A stretch of 64,000 bases of DNA from Scalesia atractyloides (GCA_947069175.1 CAMTDV010000022.1:37289476-37353475), one strand, 5' to 3'. Shown: positions 21,321-33,203, counted from the stretch's first letter. Notes: generated from the sequence alone by a model not told the origin. Translations and numbers: made by a program.

Positions 21321-23467
21321 ATTTATTTATTAAAAGCCCATTTTTCTTATAAGTATTTACTTATAATTTTCTAACTTTTTATATTTTTAACTTTCCGGAT
21401 TTTTATATTATTACATGTTCGTTTTCATCAAGAATCGCCACTTGGTCGTCGATGCGACGTTGTAATCTTGAATGTTCGCCTATTGTTCGCATCGTTTCGA
21501 TTGTCCGATTTATTGTTTCAACGCTTTTCAAGAATATATTTGTTATGTCACCAACACTTAGTGTATTGATCAAGTGTTTGTATTTTGTATATGGTGGGAT
21601 ATTTTTATTGTGAATACCCTAAATTTCTAATACATACACATACAATCCACCCATGTATACATACAAATTTATTGGTAACAATTGTATAAATATATACTTG
21701 TATTATTTTCCAAGTAGGAATATATATTTGTAAAAGTATTTATTTTTACTTATAAATATATTTATAACTTTGTTAAACACTTGCTATTTAGGGATAACCC
21801 TTGTCATTAGAGCCTACTTAATGAGGATTTAAGTTACTAACCGCGTTTAGTCCCACTAATTATGTCTTAATCGCAATTAGATTTTTAGAAAATTTTGACA
21901 TAGGTTCCCCTAAACTATGGCGTTTTCCACGTTTTAAAAACGTATTTAAAACTTGTTTAAGCTCATAATCATCATCAAAAATCCATCTAATATTTATTTT
22001 ACATTGTAAATCTATCATCATCCATGATTTTTATTGTTAAAAATACTAGTAAATCAAGAGGGTTTTTAACATTTATTAACCATTTTAAATCACTACTTTA
22101 GCATGTTGTTTAATCAAGTTCGTGCATTTAACCCCATGATTACTCCACATTTTTAAGGTGATTACAACTTAAATACAAGTGTTTACTTCTTAGAAAATCA
22201 TTCATATGCATAAAAATTATCTTTAAATTGTAGTATTTTTCATGGATGATGTAGTTGATGATCTTGTTTAGATTTAAACCTTATCATGTTTAAATCTTCA
22301 TTTTTATACTAAACCACACAAGATCATCCAACTTTTATATCATACTTTTAACATAAACAACTTCAACATCTTAACTAACAATCATATAAAGATATAATCA
22401 ACACAAAATAAACAATATTTAGTGTTATTATTATGTTGTGAGTTAGGGTTTTTGATTTATCTTTTCTTGATTTTCAAGATGATCAACTTGTCCACTAATA
22501 ACCTAAGCATAAAAATAAGCTAGATTATGGAGGAGTTTAGCTTACAAAGAGTGCACAAGTTCCTTGATGATTATAGAAGAAAATGAAGCTCTTTAGGAAG
22601 CCCTAGTGATCTCCATCCTTGCTAGCTTCTTTAGTAGTCTTGATTAGGCTTTAAGATGTATAAAATGTGGTGTTTTTGGGTGGCCAAATGGTAGTGTATG
22701 GTGGTGATGTTGAGCCGTGACCAAGGGAAGAAAGGAAGGAGAAAGTGTTGCAACTTTGTGAAGAAAAAGAATGATGAATATTTGATGTAAATGATATTAT
22801 ATATCTAATATTTCATTCAACATCACACACCTCAAGACCATACTTGAGATCTTCAATTTTTCAACAAAATCAAGTGGCATGGGGCCCTCTTATAGCCATG
22901 AATTGGAGGGGGGTGAAGTGTACCTTTCATTTTTCACACATGTTAAAAAGTTAGATATTTTGGTAATTATACTAAGTATGGTGATTAGGGTTAATGATCT
23001 AGCATCTTAAGCATAAGAGTTGAGTTTAAGGTGTATTTACATGGTATTTAATCCACATAATCCTCCAATATAAGTTTCAGTTGACGGATACGTCGCTAGA
23101 TCGCTCATCGTCGTAATAATCGCTAATAAACGAAACTATTTATTTAGTACCGGAAGCTTTTGTTTTCGACCACCACAATTAATATGGCGTCTACTTAGTG
23201 CATTTCCGATCCAAAAATATGCATAGCTAGTTCGCTAGACGAATACACGATGAGTTAGGTGTAACAATCGTGTAATTCGGGTTTCAAAACATGCGCTGTT
23301 AATAGTTAAGTATTTTTGTTTTGTTATTATAAACTTATGGACATTAGATATATAATTATTGTTATGTAATAATAGTAATAACAATTAAAATTAGAATTTA
23401 TTAAAGAATAAAAAAGAATTGATTAAATCAAAAGAATAAAGTGTAAAAAATATATATATAATAGAAA

Positions 23468-23538
23468 GGGATCAACCGGAGTCGAACCCGGGTCTACCAG
23501 GGATATACACACACCAAACACCACTGTGATACACGCAC
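23468..23538 (-). other. tRNA-like module T1 (antisense), Tekay 5' LTR
   Basis: Read on the minus strand: a TATCACAGTGG box A and GGTTCGACTCC box B 43 nt apart, with GTAGACCCGGGTTCG reminiscent of a tRNA-Gly T arm. It lies upstream of the TATA box. The acceptor stem does not pair, so it is not a functional tRNA gene. Confidence 0.65.
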
Positions 23539-24117
23539 ATGTTGAGAAATAATTGAATCAAATAAAACTTAAGTCCCACCCGCGTATCATATGTTTGCGA
23601 CAAGAACTGAAACCGCCCAACGATTTCAAATAATCACAGATTTTAGTGTGGTAGCGAAAATTTTGAGAGTAACTGATGATGCAATGTCAGTTATAACCGG
23701 CATCTTTATTCAATTCGAATCTAAACTGACCCAAAGCATATGATTGTCGAGATTGAAACCGAAAATCAAATCGTTAAAATTTAAACTGAAACTGATTGAA
23801 GGCAGGACATTGTAAAACTATAAATACCGACTCTAAGCATCTAAGCAAACTCGCTCATACCTCTCTCCATTATCAAATTTCTTTCTGTGAAACCGTTGCT
23901 GCCGTTGAAATCACCGCCGGAATTCTCTGTTCAGCTACCGGAGGAATCAAACGCCACTACTCGATCTTGGTATAAGCTTCTAACCACTCGGTATAATCTA
24001 TGTTATAGCATAATTTAAACAAATCTTGGAGGGAATTTTAACTGTCGGGTTTTATATAATTGGGGAAGAAAATGAAGTGCTGATTGTATATTTATATTTT
24101 AGAACATGGGATATAAC

Positions 24118-24198
24118 CGGGTTAGACACCCAGCCCAGTTGGATGGGCTGGGTGTAAAACAGCTTACAGGCGCGGGTTCAAGCCTCAGTGTGTGCACC
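24118..24198 (+). other. tRNA-like module T2, Tekay 5' LTR
   Basis: GGTTAGACAC leader, then a perfect 11-bp hairpin ACACCCAGCCC/GGGCTGGGTGT with loop AGTTGGAT at the D-arm position. AGCCCAGTTGG is box A and GGTTCAAGCC box B, 44 nt apart. Confidence 0.75.
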
Positions 24199-24287
24199 GG
24201 TTATTTGATTTTAAAAACCTTCTTAATTAAATGATTTCTGGATTAAAGTAAATAGTATATAAGAATATTAAAAATCAAGTATCTAAT

Positions 24288-24367
24288 GGGTTAGACACGT
24301 AGCTCAGTTGGAAGAGCTGCATGCACGTGAACGGAAGGTCTAGAGTTCGAGTCCCACCACACGCGTC
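24288..24367 (+). other. tRNA-like module T4, Tekay 5' LTR
   Basis: Perfect box A TAGCTCAGTTGG with D arm GCTC/GAGC and box B AGTTCGAGTCC, 44 nt apart. Starts 170 bp after T2 with the same GGGTTAGACAC leader. Confidence 0.8.
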
Positions 24368-25374
24368 TAATTTCACATAAAAACCGGTCAGGTCTTCCCC
24401 TGTCAGACCTGACAGTATTTTTACAATACTATTTTATCCTATTTTATTTTACTTATAGATATTTCTTTTAGTTAAAAATTAACTAAAAATCCTCAATAAT
24501 ACAATTTCAAAGGTTATAAAATCGCCATATAAACCACCAAAAATAACCTAAAAATCTAACAAAATGGATTAAAGAAAAATATTAATTTGTTATATTATCG
24601 AATTATCGTACTATTATTTTAGGATAGTAATCGTTCGTCGATCAAATCCTCAACTCATGCGCACTCATCATCAACCAAGAATACGCACCCACTGTGAGTG
24701 AATTCTTACAAATCCCCTTTTTATTCATGTTTTGGGTGTTATCATGTGTCATACTTGTTTTATTTAATCAAACACTTGTGCTAATATCATTATGTGATTA
24801 AATGTGTGTATTTGTTTGTGTGAGTATGTGTGGTTACATTTTAACATTTCAGTGCTTTCATTCATAAGGCCCATTAGTTCCTCATGGGAGACGAGTTGAG
24901 CATCAGGTGCCTCATTAGATCGGCTTCGTTTGATTGAGCCTTGATCTCAAGTTCATCATAATCATATTTTTCATTGTGGATATTATGTGGTTTGTGATTG
25001 TTTATATATACACATATGCTTACTTAATGGTCTATGCACAATTTTTATTTTAAGAATCAATTCATATCAACTGTTTAAATGTTTTACTTAGATTCACTCG
25101 CCAACTTTTGTTAACCCAAACCTTTGTTTTTACGCGATACAGGTGAACAGGTTGAGGAAAGGAACACATAGGAACGACCTTAGAAGATTAATAAAATATA
25201 TTTTGTTTAGAACAATGTTTTTCTTGAACTTGTATGTTTTTCTTGGGGTTGAATATTTGAAGTTTTAATTTCAATTTAATAAATATGAAACCTATTAGTA
25301 AATGTCATGATCTTTGGTGATAACCAAATTACGCCCCGACTTTTATTTTCGCTGTGGGTCGGGGTGTGACAGAT

Positions 25375-25386
25375 TGGTATCAGAGC
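25375..25386 (+). promoter_or_regulatory. Primer binding site, Tekay-like element
   Basis: TGGTATCAGAGC, three bases after the LTR end TGTGACA at 25371. Confidence 0.9.
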
Positions 25387-25689
25387 TTGTGACTATCGGG
25401 ATACAGGATAGGTTATTAGACCCTTAGAACCTATACTATAGTTGATTAGAGTTTAATTGTTTATGTGTTACATGCAAAACTCATGATGTTTATATGTCTC
25501 ATGTTTATTTTCACCCACAAATACATGCGAGCACTTTCACTACTACATACTAATATGTGATGTTCATTATAGTTTAGATGTTGTTAACATATCATGTCTA
25601 CGCAAGCACACACAACACGATTTCACACTTTTCATGATTTCTTCTAAAATATTTTGCAATGTTTTCATGTTTTTCAATCGCATCAAAGT

Positions 25690-26740
25690 GAGTTCTATGG
25701 CCTTGACTTGGGATGAGTTGAAGGAAATCATGACGAGACGCTTCTGTCCAAGAAGCGAAATCAAGAAGTTGGAATATGAGTTTTACTAATTAAAACAAAA
25801 AGAGGGAGACCACACCACCTACAACAAGAGGTTTCTTGAGTTGAATCAGACGGTCCCCAATCTGTTCACCCCGCTCTATCGTCTAATCGAGCATTACATT
25901 CGAGGTCTTCCCTCAAAAATTCAAGATTCTGTGTTAAGTATCACACCTGCAACACTCGAAGCTGCTATGGAGCTGGCTACCGAACTTACGGAAAATCGCT
26001 TCGAAATGACAATTTTAAAGATGAGAAAAAGAAAGATAAGGCACGTGCTGAAACTCCAGCCCCAACTCCAGCAGGTTCGTCTTCCAAATTTGCTGGCAAA
26101 AGAAAGCGCAATGGGAAAAATTTTGCCGTTACCCAAACCAATTCCCCCATCACTGCTGCTCCAATCACACAAGTCGCCCCTCAAGCCGCCCCATTTAAGA
26201 AACCATACACTGGTCCTCACCCAAAATGCAATTGATGCCAATATCATCATCCCCCTGAGAACGCCTGCCAATATTGCACAAGTTGTGGTCGTGCAAGTCA
26301 CACGATTCAAACTTGTCGTATCCTCCAAAAGCCAAACCGCAACCAGCCTCAAGCCTAAACCAATAACCAAGTGGTGGGCCAAGCACAAAACAACAACCCT
26401 TACTCTTACCACCTGCTCAACCCATGGCTCAACCCTACTATCAACCCAATTACCCAATGTTGCAACCTGTCAGGGCATGTTTCAACTGTGGTGATCCAAC
26501 TCATTTTCGTAACACCGGCCCACGCCTGGTGAACATCATAAATGCCCAAGCTCAAGCCAGTCCGATGAACCAAGCCAACCAATCTAATCCACCTGCTAGA
26601 GGAAGGGCTTTCAACATCAACGCCAACCAAGTTAGGGCTGATAACAATGTGGTCAACGGTACGTTTCCTATTAACGGTAGATACACATCCATACTATTTG
26701 ATACTGGTGCGATAAGAGTTTTGTGTCCTTAGAATTCGAA
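25690..26740 (+). pseudogene. Chromovirus gag, N-terminally deleted
   Basis: Gag particle protein. The leader joins directly to the middle of gag at about 25696: compared with TR-GAG I, everything from about 54258 to 55180 is absent, removing the N-terminal half of the Gag domain. What remains reads LTWDELKEIMTRRFCPRSE, a stop near 25790, then EGDHTTYNKRFLELNQTVPN and ATLEAAMELATELTENR (25841-26000). After that the frame shifts repeatedly and the first knuckle region is unreadable. The second knuckle RACFNCGDPTHF at 26470-26515 ends RNTGPR, so the last zinc cysteine is glycine. The protease start FDTGA follows at about 26700, then a frame break. Confidence 0.85.
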
Positions 26741-27276
26741 TCCATTCTTGATTTACCTCGCGTTAGTCTCGCTGAACCATTCACGGTGGAAGTTGCTGAC
26801 GGTGAACCTATTACGTTAGACTCGATTATTCGTGATTGTACTCTTACCACCTGCTCAACCCATGGCTCAACCCTACTATCAACCCAATTACCCAATGTTG
26901 CAACCTGTCAGGGCATGTTTCAACTGTGGCGATCCAACTCATTTTCGTAACACCTGCCCACGCCTGGTGAACATCATAAATGCCCAAGCTCAAGCCAGTC
27001 CGATGAACCAAGCCAACCAATCTAATCCACCTGCTAGAGGAAGGGCTTTCAACATCAACGCCAACCAAGTTAGGACTGATAACAATGTGGTCAACGGTAC
27101 GTTTCCTATTAACGGTAGATACACATCCATACTGTTTGATACTGGTGCGATAAGAGTTTTGTGTCCTTAGAATTCGAATCCATTCTTGATTTACCTCGCG
27201 TTAGTCTCGCTGAACCATTCACGGTGGAAGTTGCTGACGGTGAACCTATTACGTTAGACTCGATTATTCGTGATTG
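26401..27276 (+). repeat. 438-bp tandem duplication of knuckle plus protease start
   Basis: 26401-26838 and 26839-27276 are direct copies, exactly 146 codons long, with only about four or five differences by eye. The second copy has the intact knuckle cysteine (RNTCPR), the first has glycine. Both copies share the same frame break after FDTGA, so that lesion predates the duplication. Confidence 0.95.
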
Positions 27277-28170
27277 TACTCTTTCTCTTAATGACCACGA
27301 TTTCTCAATTGATCTTATTCCTATGAAGTTAGGTAGTTTCGATATTATCAATGGTATGGACTGGCTTAGTCAGCATCACGCTGAAGTTGTTTGCTACGAG
27401 AAGTTTATTCGTATTCCTCTCGCTGACGGTCAAACTCTACGTATCTTTGGAGAAACTCCTTCTAAAGGGATCAAGTTGATGTCTTGTCTCCAAGCTCGAA
27501 GATATCTTCGCAAAAACTATGTCACGTTTGTAGCTCATATCGTCAAGAAGGAAGGCAAGGAGAGGAAGCTCAAAGATATTCCAATCGTTAAAGAATTTCC
27601 TCAAGTTTTTTCCGACGATGTAACAGGACTTCCTCCTGTGCGAGAAGTCGAATTTCGAATCGATCTTGTACCTGGTGCCACACCAGTCGTGAAATCTCCT
27701 TGTCGGTTAGCCCCGTCTGAGATGCAAGAGTTAGCTAGTCAGTTGCAAGAGTTGACTGACAAGGGATTTATACGTCCTAGCTCATCACTTTGGGGTGCGC
27801 CTGTTCTTTTTGTAAAGAAGAAAGATGGAACTTTTCGTATGTGCATCGATTATAGGGAGCTCAACAAGCTGACCATCAAGAATCGCTATCCATTACCTCG
27901 TATTGATGATCTTTTAGATCAACTTCAAGGTGCCACCTGTTTCTCAAAGATCGACCTTCGTTCTGGGTATCATTAACCTAGAGTGCGTGAAGAAGATATT
28001 CCCAAAACTTCTTTTCGAACTCGCTATGATCACTATGAATTCATGGTTATGCCTTTTGGGTTGACCAATGCCCCTGTTGTCTTCATGGATTTGATGAATA
28101 GGGTGTGCAAACCCTACCTCGATCGTTTTGTTATAGCTTTAATTAATGATATCCTTATCTACTCCAAGAC
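27161..28170 (+). pseudogene. Chromovirus protease and RT N-terminal part
   Basis: Pol segment up to the solo LTR. Residues 1-110 of the frame 27161-27976 are the protease C-terminus (IINGMDWLSQHHAEVVCYEK). The RT starts with RLAPSEMQELASQLQELTDK, FVKKKDGTFRMCIDYRELNK, and YPLPRIDDLLDQLQGA up to DLRSGYH, where a TAA stop (27974) interrupts. The frame reopens at 27983 with PKTSFRTRYDHYEFMVMPFG. The catalytic pair reads INDILIYSK near 28143-28170, so the first aspartate of the DD motif is asparagine. The gene is then split by the solo LTR and resumes at 31205. Confidence 0.9.
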
Positions 28171-29699
28171 TGTGATATCCCGGGCTTTTCGGATAACTTA
28201 CACGTGATATTTGTCGATTAAGATGTGTGCTAAGTATTAAACGTGCATGGATTAAAGACGTGTTTGTGTGTTGTGTGATTGTCTTAAGTGATTGAATAAT
28301 TAGATTAGATAGGTGCACAAACTGAGCCGAACCCTTTGTGAAACTAGGAAACTTGGAACCCAAGTCTTCGGCCAAAGGAGAACAAGAATCAAAGATCAAA
28401 CCTAAACTTAAAACTCATTCCAATACTTGGCCGCAAGACCCAAACCAAACAACTCAAAATTCTCGGCCATAATACACAAACCCAACCCTACCCCTTGACC
28501 GCAAAACCCAAACCAAAACAAATCTGATTTCGACCGAGATCAAACCCAACCAACCATCCAAGTCACTCGGCCATGAACACTTATCTAGAACCGTAAACCT
28601 CATCTAGTTGCACCTATATATATACGACTAACATGCATCTTCTTCCACAATTCCTAAAACCCTAACAAGTAAAACAGCCGTCGGCTGTTTCCTCGTGTTT
28701 CATTGATCGCAAAACAGCCTCCATTCCTTCATCATCTCGATCAAACAGCCACTTTATCAACACCCTTTCGGTCGCGGATCAGCCTTACTCTTTTCTTTCT
28801 CTCGGCCGCAGCAAGCAGCAGCTGAGTCGCACTTGTCCACATCTCGGCTTGTTGACTAGTTATTCAAGGTTAGGACCATACTTGATTATAAGATCATGTT
28901 TCGGTTAATTATATGTATGCTTGAATGTTTAAGATGCTTCGGATTAATTATATGTTTGAATGATTAGATTGTATGGTTTTCGGATTATGGGTATGTTTGA
29001 ATGCCTAGTTGTTTCGGGTTCTATGTGTTGGATAAGTAATAGGCTGTTGTGATCATGTGCTTGTGAATAATTGTTTGCGGAAACCCTAAGTGTTTGAATG
29101 AATTGATTGTATTGTCTTCGGATCATGTATGCTTGCAAGTAATCGGCTGAATTGGTTATAAACATAATGATATTCGGATCTCATGAGGTTGCAAGTGTGT
29201 TTTGTTGTAATAACTAGAAGTTATTGAGTAGGGTTTGCATGGATAGATTATTAGTATTAATCTATGATTAAAAATCGAATCTTGATCGCCTTGGCTAATC
29301 ACATGAACGAGTTATACGAACTTATTATAAGGAGATGCTGAAACAGGATGCTGATTAAAAGAAACAGCCGACTTCATCAGGCTGTAACTTGGTCGTTAGT
29401 TGTCGAAAAATGGATTTTCTGATGTCTAGAACGTAGAGATTTGAATAAGGAATCTAATGGCACTGGATTCATAATTTTCTGAAACCGTTTGATATTTTTA
29501 AAGGGCTAAACAAGTTCAGTAGGTAAAGCTGTTAAAATTCTGGAATTTTGTTGGTTGTTTATCAAGCTAGATTTTAAAATCAGTAGAGAGTTGAGTCATG
29601 ATTTTTGTACAGAAACTAGGTATAGAAATTTCCAGGCAACTCCAACTGGAATTTTGTTAATCGGACGATCAGTGATTTTTAAATAAATTCTTCCGTGGA

Positions 29700-29731
29700 C
29701 TGCAGTCAGAAAGCGGTAAATCTGACTGCAG
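29700..29731. repeat. Perfect 10-bp hairpin in the solo LTR
   Basis: CTGCAGTCAG and CTGACTGCAG arms with a 12-nt loop, the counterpart of 2323-2354. Confidence 0.8.
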
Positions 29732-30621
29732 CTTAGTGAATTAATATCTATGGCTAATTGGTAAAGATTTAGGACTTGGAAAAATTATATAAATTTCTAT
29801 GGTATAAATTTCACCTACTGTAAAAATATGGGAATTTTTAGAATGTTGGAACTATTTTATAAAAATCCTAGAAAACAGCTGAATAATTGAGTGTTAAGCA
29901 GAAAGTTGTTAACTTGTGATTTTATGCATTAAAGTGTTGCATGGATTTGGAATGTGTTCATGATAAGTTGTTTGATCACTATGATTATATGAGAATACTT
30001 GCATGCATGTTTGAGTGTTAGATATGTTGTTTGTGTGTATCACTTTGTGAGTAAGTTGCGTGTGGAATTTGTATTGGTGTGATTACACACTGACGTGGAA
30101 TTAATTGGTTTGTTAGGACGCAACTAGCGGTCCCATCTCTTATAACATCTTTGCCACACTAACCGAGCTAATAAAGGTGAGTTCATGGCCCCTAACTTTA
30201 TACGGTTTTTAAACAACAGGGGGAGAAACATGTATACACTCTCAAACTCAAACTCTTTACGTTATACGAATGTAACGTCACATAACGATACGGTAACTAA
30301 GTTAATGTTAATGTAATGTTATGGTCACTATGCAGCTTTATCACTTAAGTCCTCGACAATCTCCTCGGATCGTTAGTATTTGGGTTAAGTAGCGGGGGAA
30401 TTATAAGTAGTACTACTGGGTCTGACGAGCCCCATCCGAGCTAGTCGCGCTAGCCGAACGGGTATGGTCAACGGGTGTATGATTGGCCTAACATCGCCAT
30501 GGTCATGTGATAGACCTGGCAAAACGGAGGCACAACTGTCAGCTTCGATCGCGAACACTTAGTGACATGACTTTAGGCTAGCTACCTATATACATTAATA
30601 TTGAACTTAATTACGGAACAA

Positions 30622-30788
30622 CTTAATATTCCGGGTTTGGAATATTGGAACATCAACTTATTATCCCGGGTTGGGGATAATGGAAACAACAACTTAATAT
30701 TCCGGTTTGGGAATATTGGAAGTAACAACTTATTATTCCGGGTTGGAATAATGGAACTGATATGTTATCCCGGGATGGGGATAATGGA
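30622..30788. repeat. Palindrome array in the solo LTR
   Basis: Five units alternating AATATTCC/GGAATATT and TTATCCCGGG/GGGGATAA types, the counterpart of 1262-1434. Unit sequences differ between the copies but the dyad symmetry is kept in most units. Confidence 0.8.
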
Positions 30789-31204
30789 ATAACAAACTAT
30801 AACCGAACAAACGAATTTATGAAAACCTGTGAACTCACTCATCTTTAATGTTGACACTTGTTTCTTTACATGTTTCTCAGGACGCTAGGAGCTCTAGGTG
30901 CACGCACATGCATTGAACAAGACATCATTATCGAGTCTCATTTATTAATATTGTTTTGGGATTTTTCCTTTGTTTTGGCGTTTGTGTTGGCGCCCGCATC
31001 ATTACTTATCATTGCTTCCGCTCAAACTTTAAAAACTGATACTTATGCTAAAGATTGGTAATCTAAAATTTACAACAAATGATTTTGGAAAACGTATTAT
31101 CAAATCATATAGAGTCGTTCGACGTACTAGTGTCTTAGATTCTGGTTTGTTCACACGTCTCGCGGTAAAACTCCGTAAGTGGAAATTGAGGGTGTGACAA
31201 AGAC

Positions 31205-31960
31205 CAAATCCGATCATGAGCGTCATCTTCGACTTATACTAACACTCTTGAGAACCGAAAAACTTTATGCTAAGTTCTCGAAATGTGAGTTTTGGTTAAA
31301 AGATGTACAATTCCTTGGGCATGTCGTTAACGACAAGGGGATACATTTTGACCCTGCGAAGATCAAAGTGGTGCAAGAATGGCAAGCGCCCCGTACTCCT
31401 ACCGAAGTTAGATCATTTCTTGGTCTAGCTGGTTATTATCGTCGGTTCATCGCAAATTTTTCTCGTATCACCGTTCCACTCACAGCCTTGACTCACAAGG
31501 GCAAGCCCTTTAATTGGGGGCCCAAGCAAGAAGAGGTTTTCCAAACTTTGAAGCAAAAGCTTTGTGATGCACCTATTCTTACACTTCCTGATGGTTGCGA
31601 AGACTTTGTGGTTTATTGCGTCAGGACATGGGTTAGGTTGCGTTCTAATGCAAAGAGGAAAGGTGATAGCCTATGCCTCAAGGCAACTCATAGTACATGA
31701 GAAGAACTATACCACTCACGACCTAGAACTTGGAGCAGTCGTGTTCGCTCTAGAGATATGGAGACACTATCTCTATGGTACCAAGTGTGAGACTTACACG
31801 GACCACAAGAGTCTTCAACATATCTTCAATCAAAAAGAGTTGAACATGAGGCAACGACGATGGGTCGAACTCCTAAATGACTATGATTGTGAAATTCAAT
31901 ATCATCCTGGTAAGGCTAATGTTGTGGCTGACGTCCTCAGTCGAAAGGAGTATGCAAACT
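31205..31960 (+). pseudogene. Chromovirus RT C-terminal part and RNase H
   Basis: Continues the RT after the solo LTR: HLRLILTLLRTEKLYAKFSK, FLGHVVNDKGIHF, VRSFLGLAGYYRRFI. RNase H begins DFVVYC at 31605-31622, where five bases are missing relative to the expected sequence. This removes the first catalytic aspartate (the usual C-D-A-S) and shifts the frame to 31564-32574. From there GHGLGCVLMQRGKVIAYASR, HDLELGAVVFALEIWRHYLY, YTDHKSLQHIF and a final VVADVLSRKE are readable. Confidence 0.9.
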
Positions 31961-33138
31961 CCATCCATCTCTTGTGTTCCAAAATTGTGACCGACCTTCA
32001 AAACCGAATTAGAGCAGCTCAACATATTTCCGTCACTGAAAATGATGTGCAAGACGAACTGTCTTGTGGAGCTGAAACCAAACTAGAATCCAAGTCAGAC
32101 AGTATTCTCTATTACTTAAATCGTATTTGGATACCTGATCGAGATGATCTTCGTGCTTTTCTCATGAATGAGGCTCACAGAACACGATACTCTATACATC
32201 CAGGAGCAGATAAGATGTATCAAGATCTACGATACTCCTACTGGTGGCCTGGCGTGAAGAAGGATATCACTATATTTGTTTCCAAGTGCCTTACATGTTC
32301 CAAAGTGAAAGTTGAACATCAAAGACCTTCAGGACTTCTTGTCCAACCCGAAATACCTGTATGGAAGTGGGAAAATATAACCATGGATTTCATGACCGGG
32401 TTACCCCGCACCTCCAGTGGGTGTGACACCATTTGGGCTATCATTGATCGTCTTACCAAATCAGCTCATTTCATTCTGATTCGCGAAGACTTCAAGAACG
32501 AGAAGTTAGCTCGTATTTATATCAATGAAATTGTAAGCCGTCATGGTGTACCTTTAAGTATCATTTTGGATTGAGCCGGCCGCTTTACTTCACGAACATG
32601 GCAAGCCGTACAATCCGCTTTGGCTACACATCTTGATCTCAGCACTGCCTTTCACCCTCAAACTGATGGTCAATCGGAGGGCACCATACAAACCCTTGAG
32701 GACATGCTTCGAGCATGTGTCATAGGCTTTAAGGGCAATAGGGACACTCAGTTACCGTTGGTGGAATTTTCGTACAATAATAGCTATCATTCAAGCATTG
32801 GCGTGGCTCCTTTTGAAACCCTATATGGTCGTAAATGCCAATCTCCTATATGTTGGCACGAAATCGGTGAAGCACAAATCACAGGACCTGTCCTAGAAAT
32901 GACTGACAAAATCCTTCAAATTTGAAATAATCTTCTAGCAGCTCGAAGTCGTTAGAAGAGTTACACTGACAAACGACGAAAGCCTTTGGAGTTTAGTGTT
33001 GGTGATCAAGTACTTTTGAAAGTATCACCATGGAAGGGAGTGGTTCGTTTTGGTCAAAAGGGCAAACTAGCACCACGCTATGTGGGACCATTCAAGATAC
33101 TCAAAAGAGTAGGTCCTGTAGCATACAAGCTTGATCTA
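31961..33138 (+). pseudogene. Chromovirus integrase, chromodomain lost
   Basis: DDE integrase. The zinc module shows HRTRYSIHPGADKMYQDLRY, then CLTCSKVK. The core has MDFMTGLPR, SIILD with the next codon TGA at 32572, GRFTSRTW, and QSEGTIQTLEDMLRACV with the glutamate. Further stops are at 32923 (TGA) and near 32953 (TAG). The C-terminal SH3-like part reads DQVLLKVSPWKGVVRFGQKG and YVGPFKILKRVGPVAYKLDL. It ends at about 33140 exactly where LTR sequence begins, so the chromodomain expected in a chromovirus, the 3' UTR and the polypurine tract are deleted. Confidence 0.9.
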
Positions 33139-33140
33139 CC

Positions 33141-33203
33141 AGAGTCAAACCCGGGTCTACCAGGGATATACACACACCAAACACCACTGTGATACACGCA
33201 CAT
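33141..33203 (-). other. tRNA-like module T1, Tekay 3' LTR, truncated
   Basis: Counterpart of 23468-23538. The deletion breakpoint falls inside it, just beyond the box B region (minus strand GGGTTTGACTC). Confidence 0.6.

Larger units (their letters stand above)
19860..23259 (-). repeat. 3' LTR of element C (part left of the chromovirus insertion)
   Basis: Bases 19860-20606 align with 37635-38382 at roughly 25-30 differences by eye. Beyond that no second copy is available because of the gap. A minus-strand TATA box at 22794-22809 (TTAGATATATAATATC) suggests that U3 lies above 22810 and that the LTR exceeds 3.4 kb, continuing at 35030. It contains the GGGCCTAGCCC minisatellite and an AT microsatellite. 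21321-23259 has no coding region I can support. Confidence 0.7.
23260..25371 (+). repeat. 5' LTR of the Tekay-like element
   Basis: TGTAACAATCG to GGGGTGTGACA, 2112 bp. A TATA box at 23818-23828 (CTATAAATACC) sets U3 at about 23260-23815. One antisense tRNA-like module (23468-23538) lies in U3 and two sense modules (24118-24198, 24288-24367) in the transcribed part. A GATCGGCTT...GAGCCTTGATC hairpin is at 24918-24946. Confidence 0.9.
28171..31199 (+). mobile_element. Solo LTR of Gypsy family G1
   Basis: TGTGATATCCC to GGGTGTGACA, 3029 bp, flanked by perfect 5-bp duplications AAGAC (28166-28170 and 31200-31204). No PBS, polypurine tract or internal sequence is present, so it arose by LTR-LTR recombination after insertion. 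TATA box at 28613-28625. The host RT sequence reads through if the insert and one AAGAC are ignored, confirming the boundaries. Inverted relative to the G1 LTR at 847-3962. Confidence 0.95.

Noticed and set aside
28944..29165. Minus-strand ORF in the solo LTR
   Set aside because: Not conserved in the other G1 LTR copy; within noncoding repeat.
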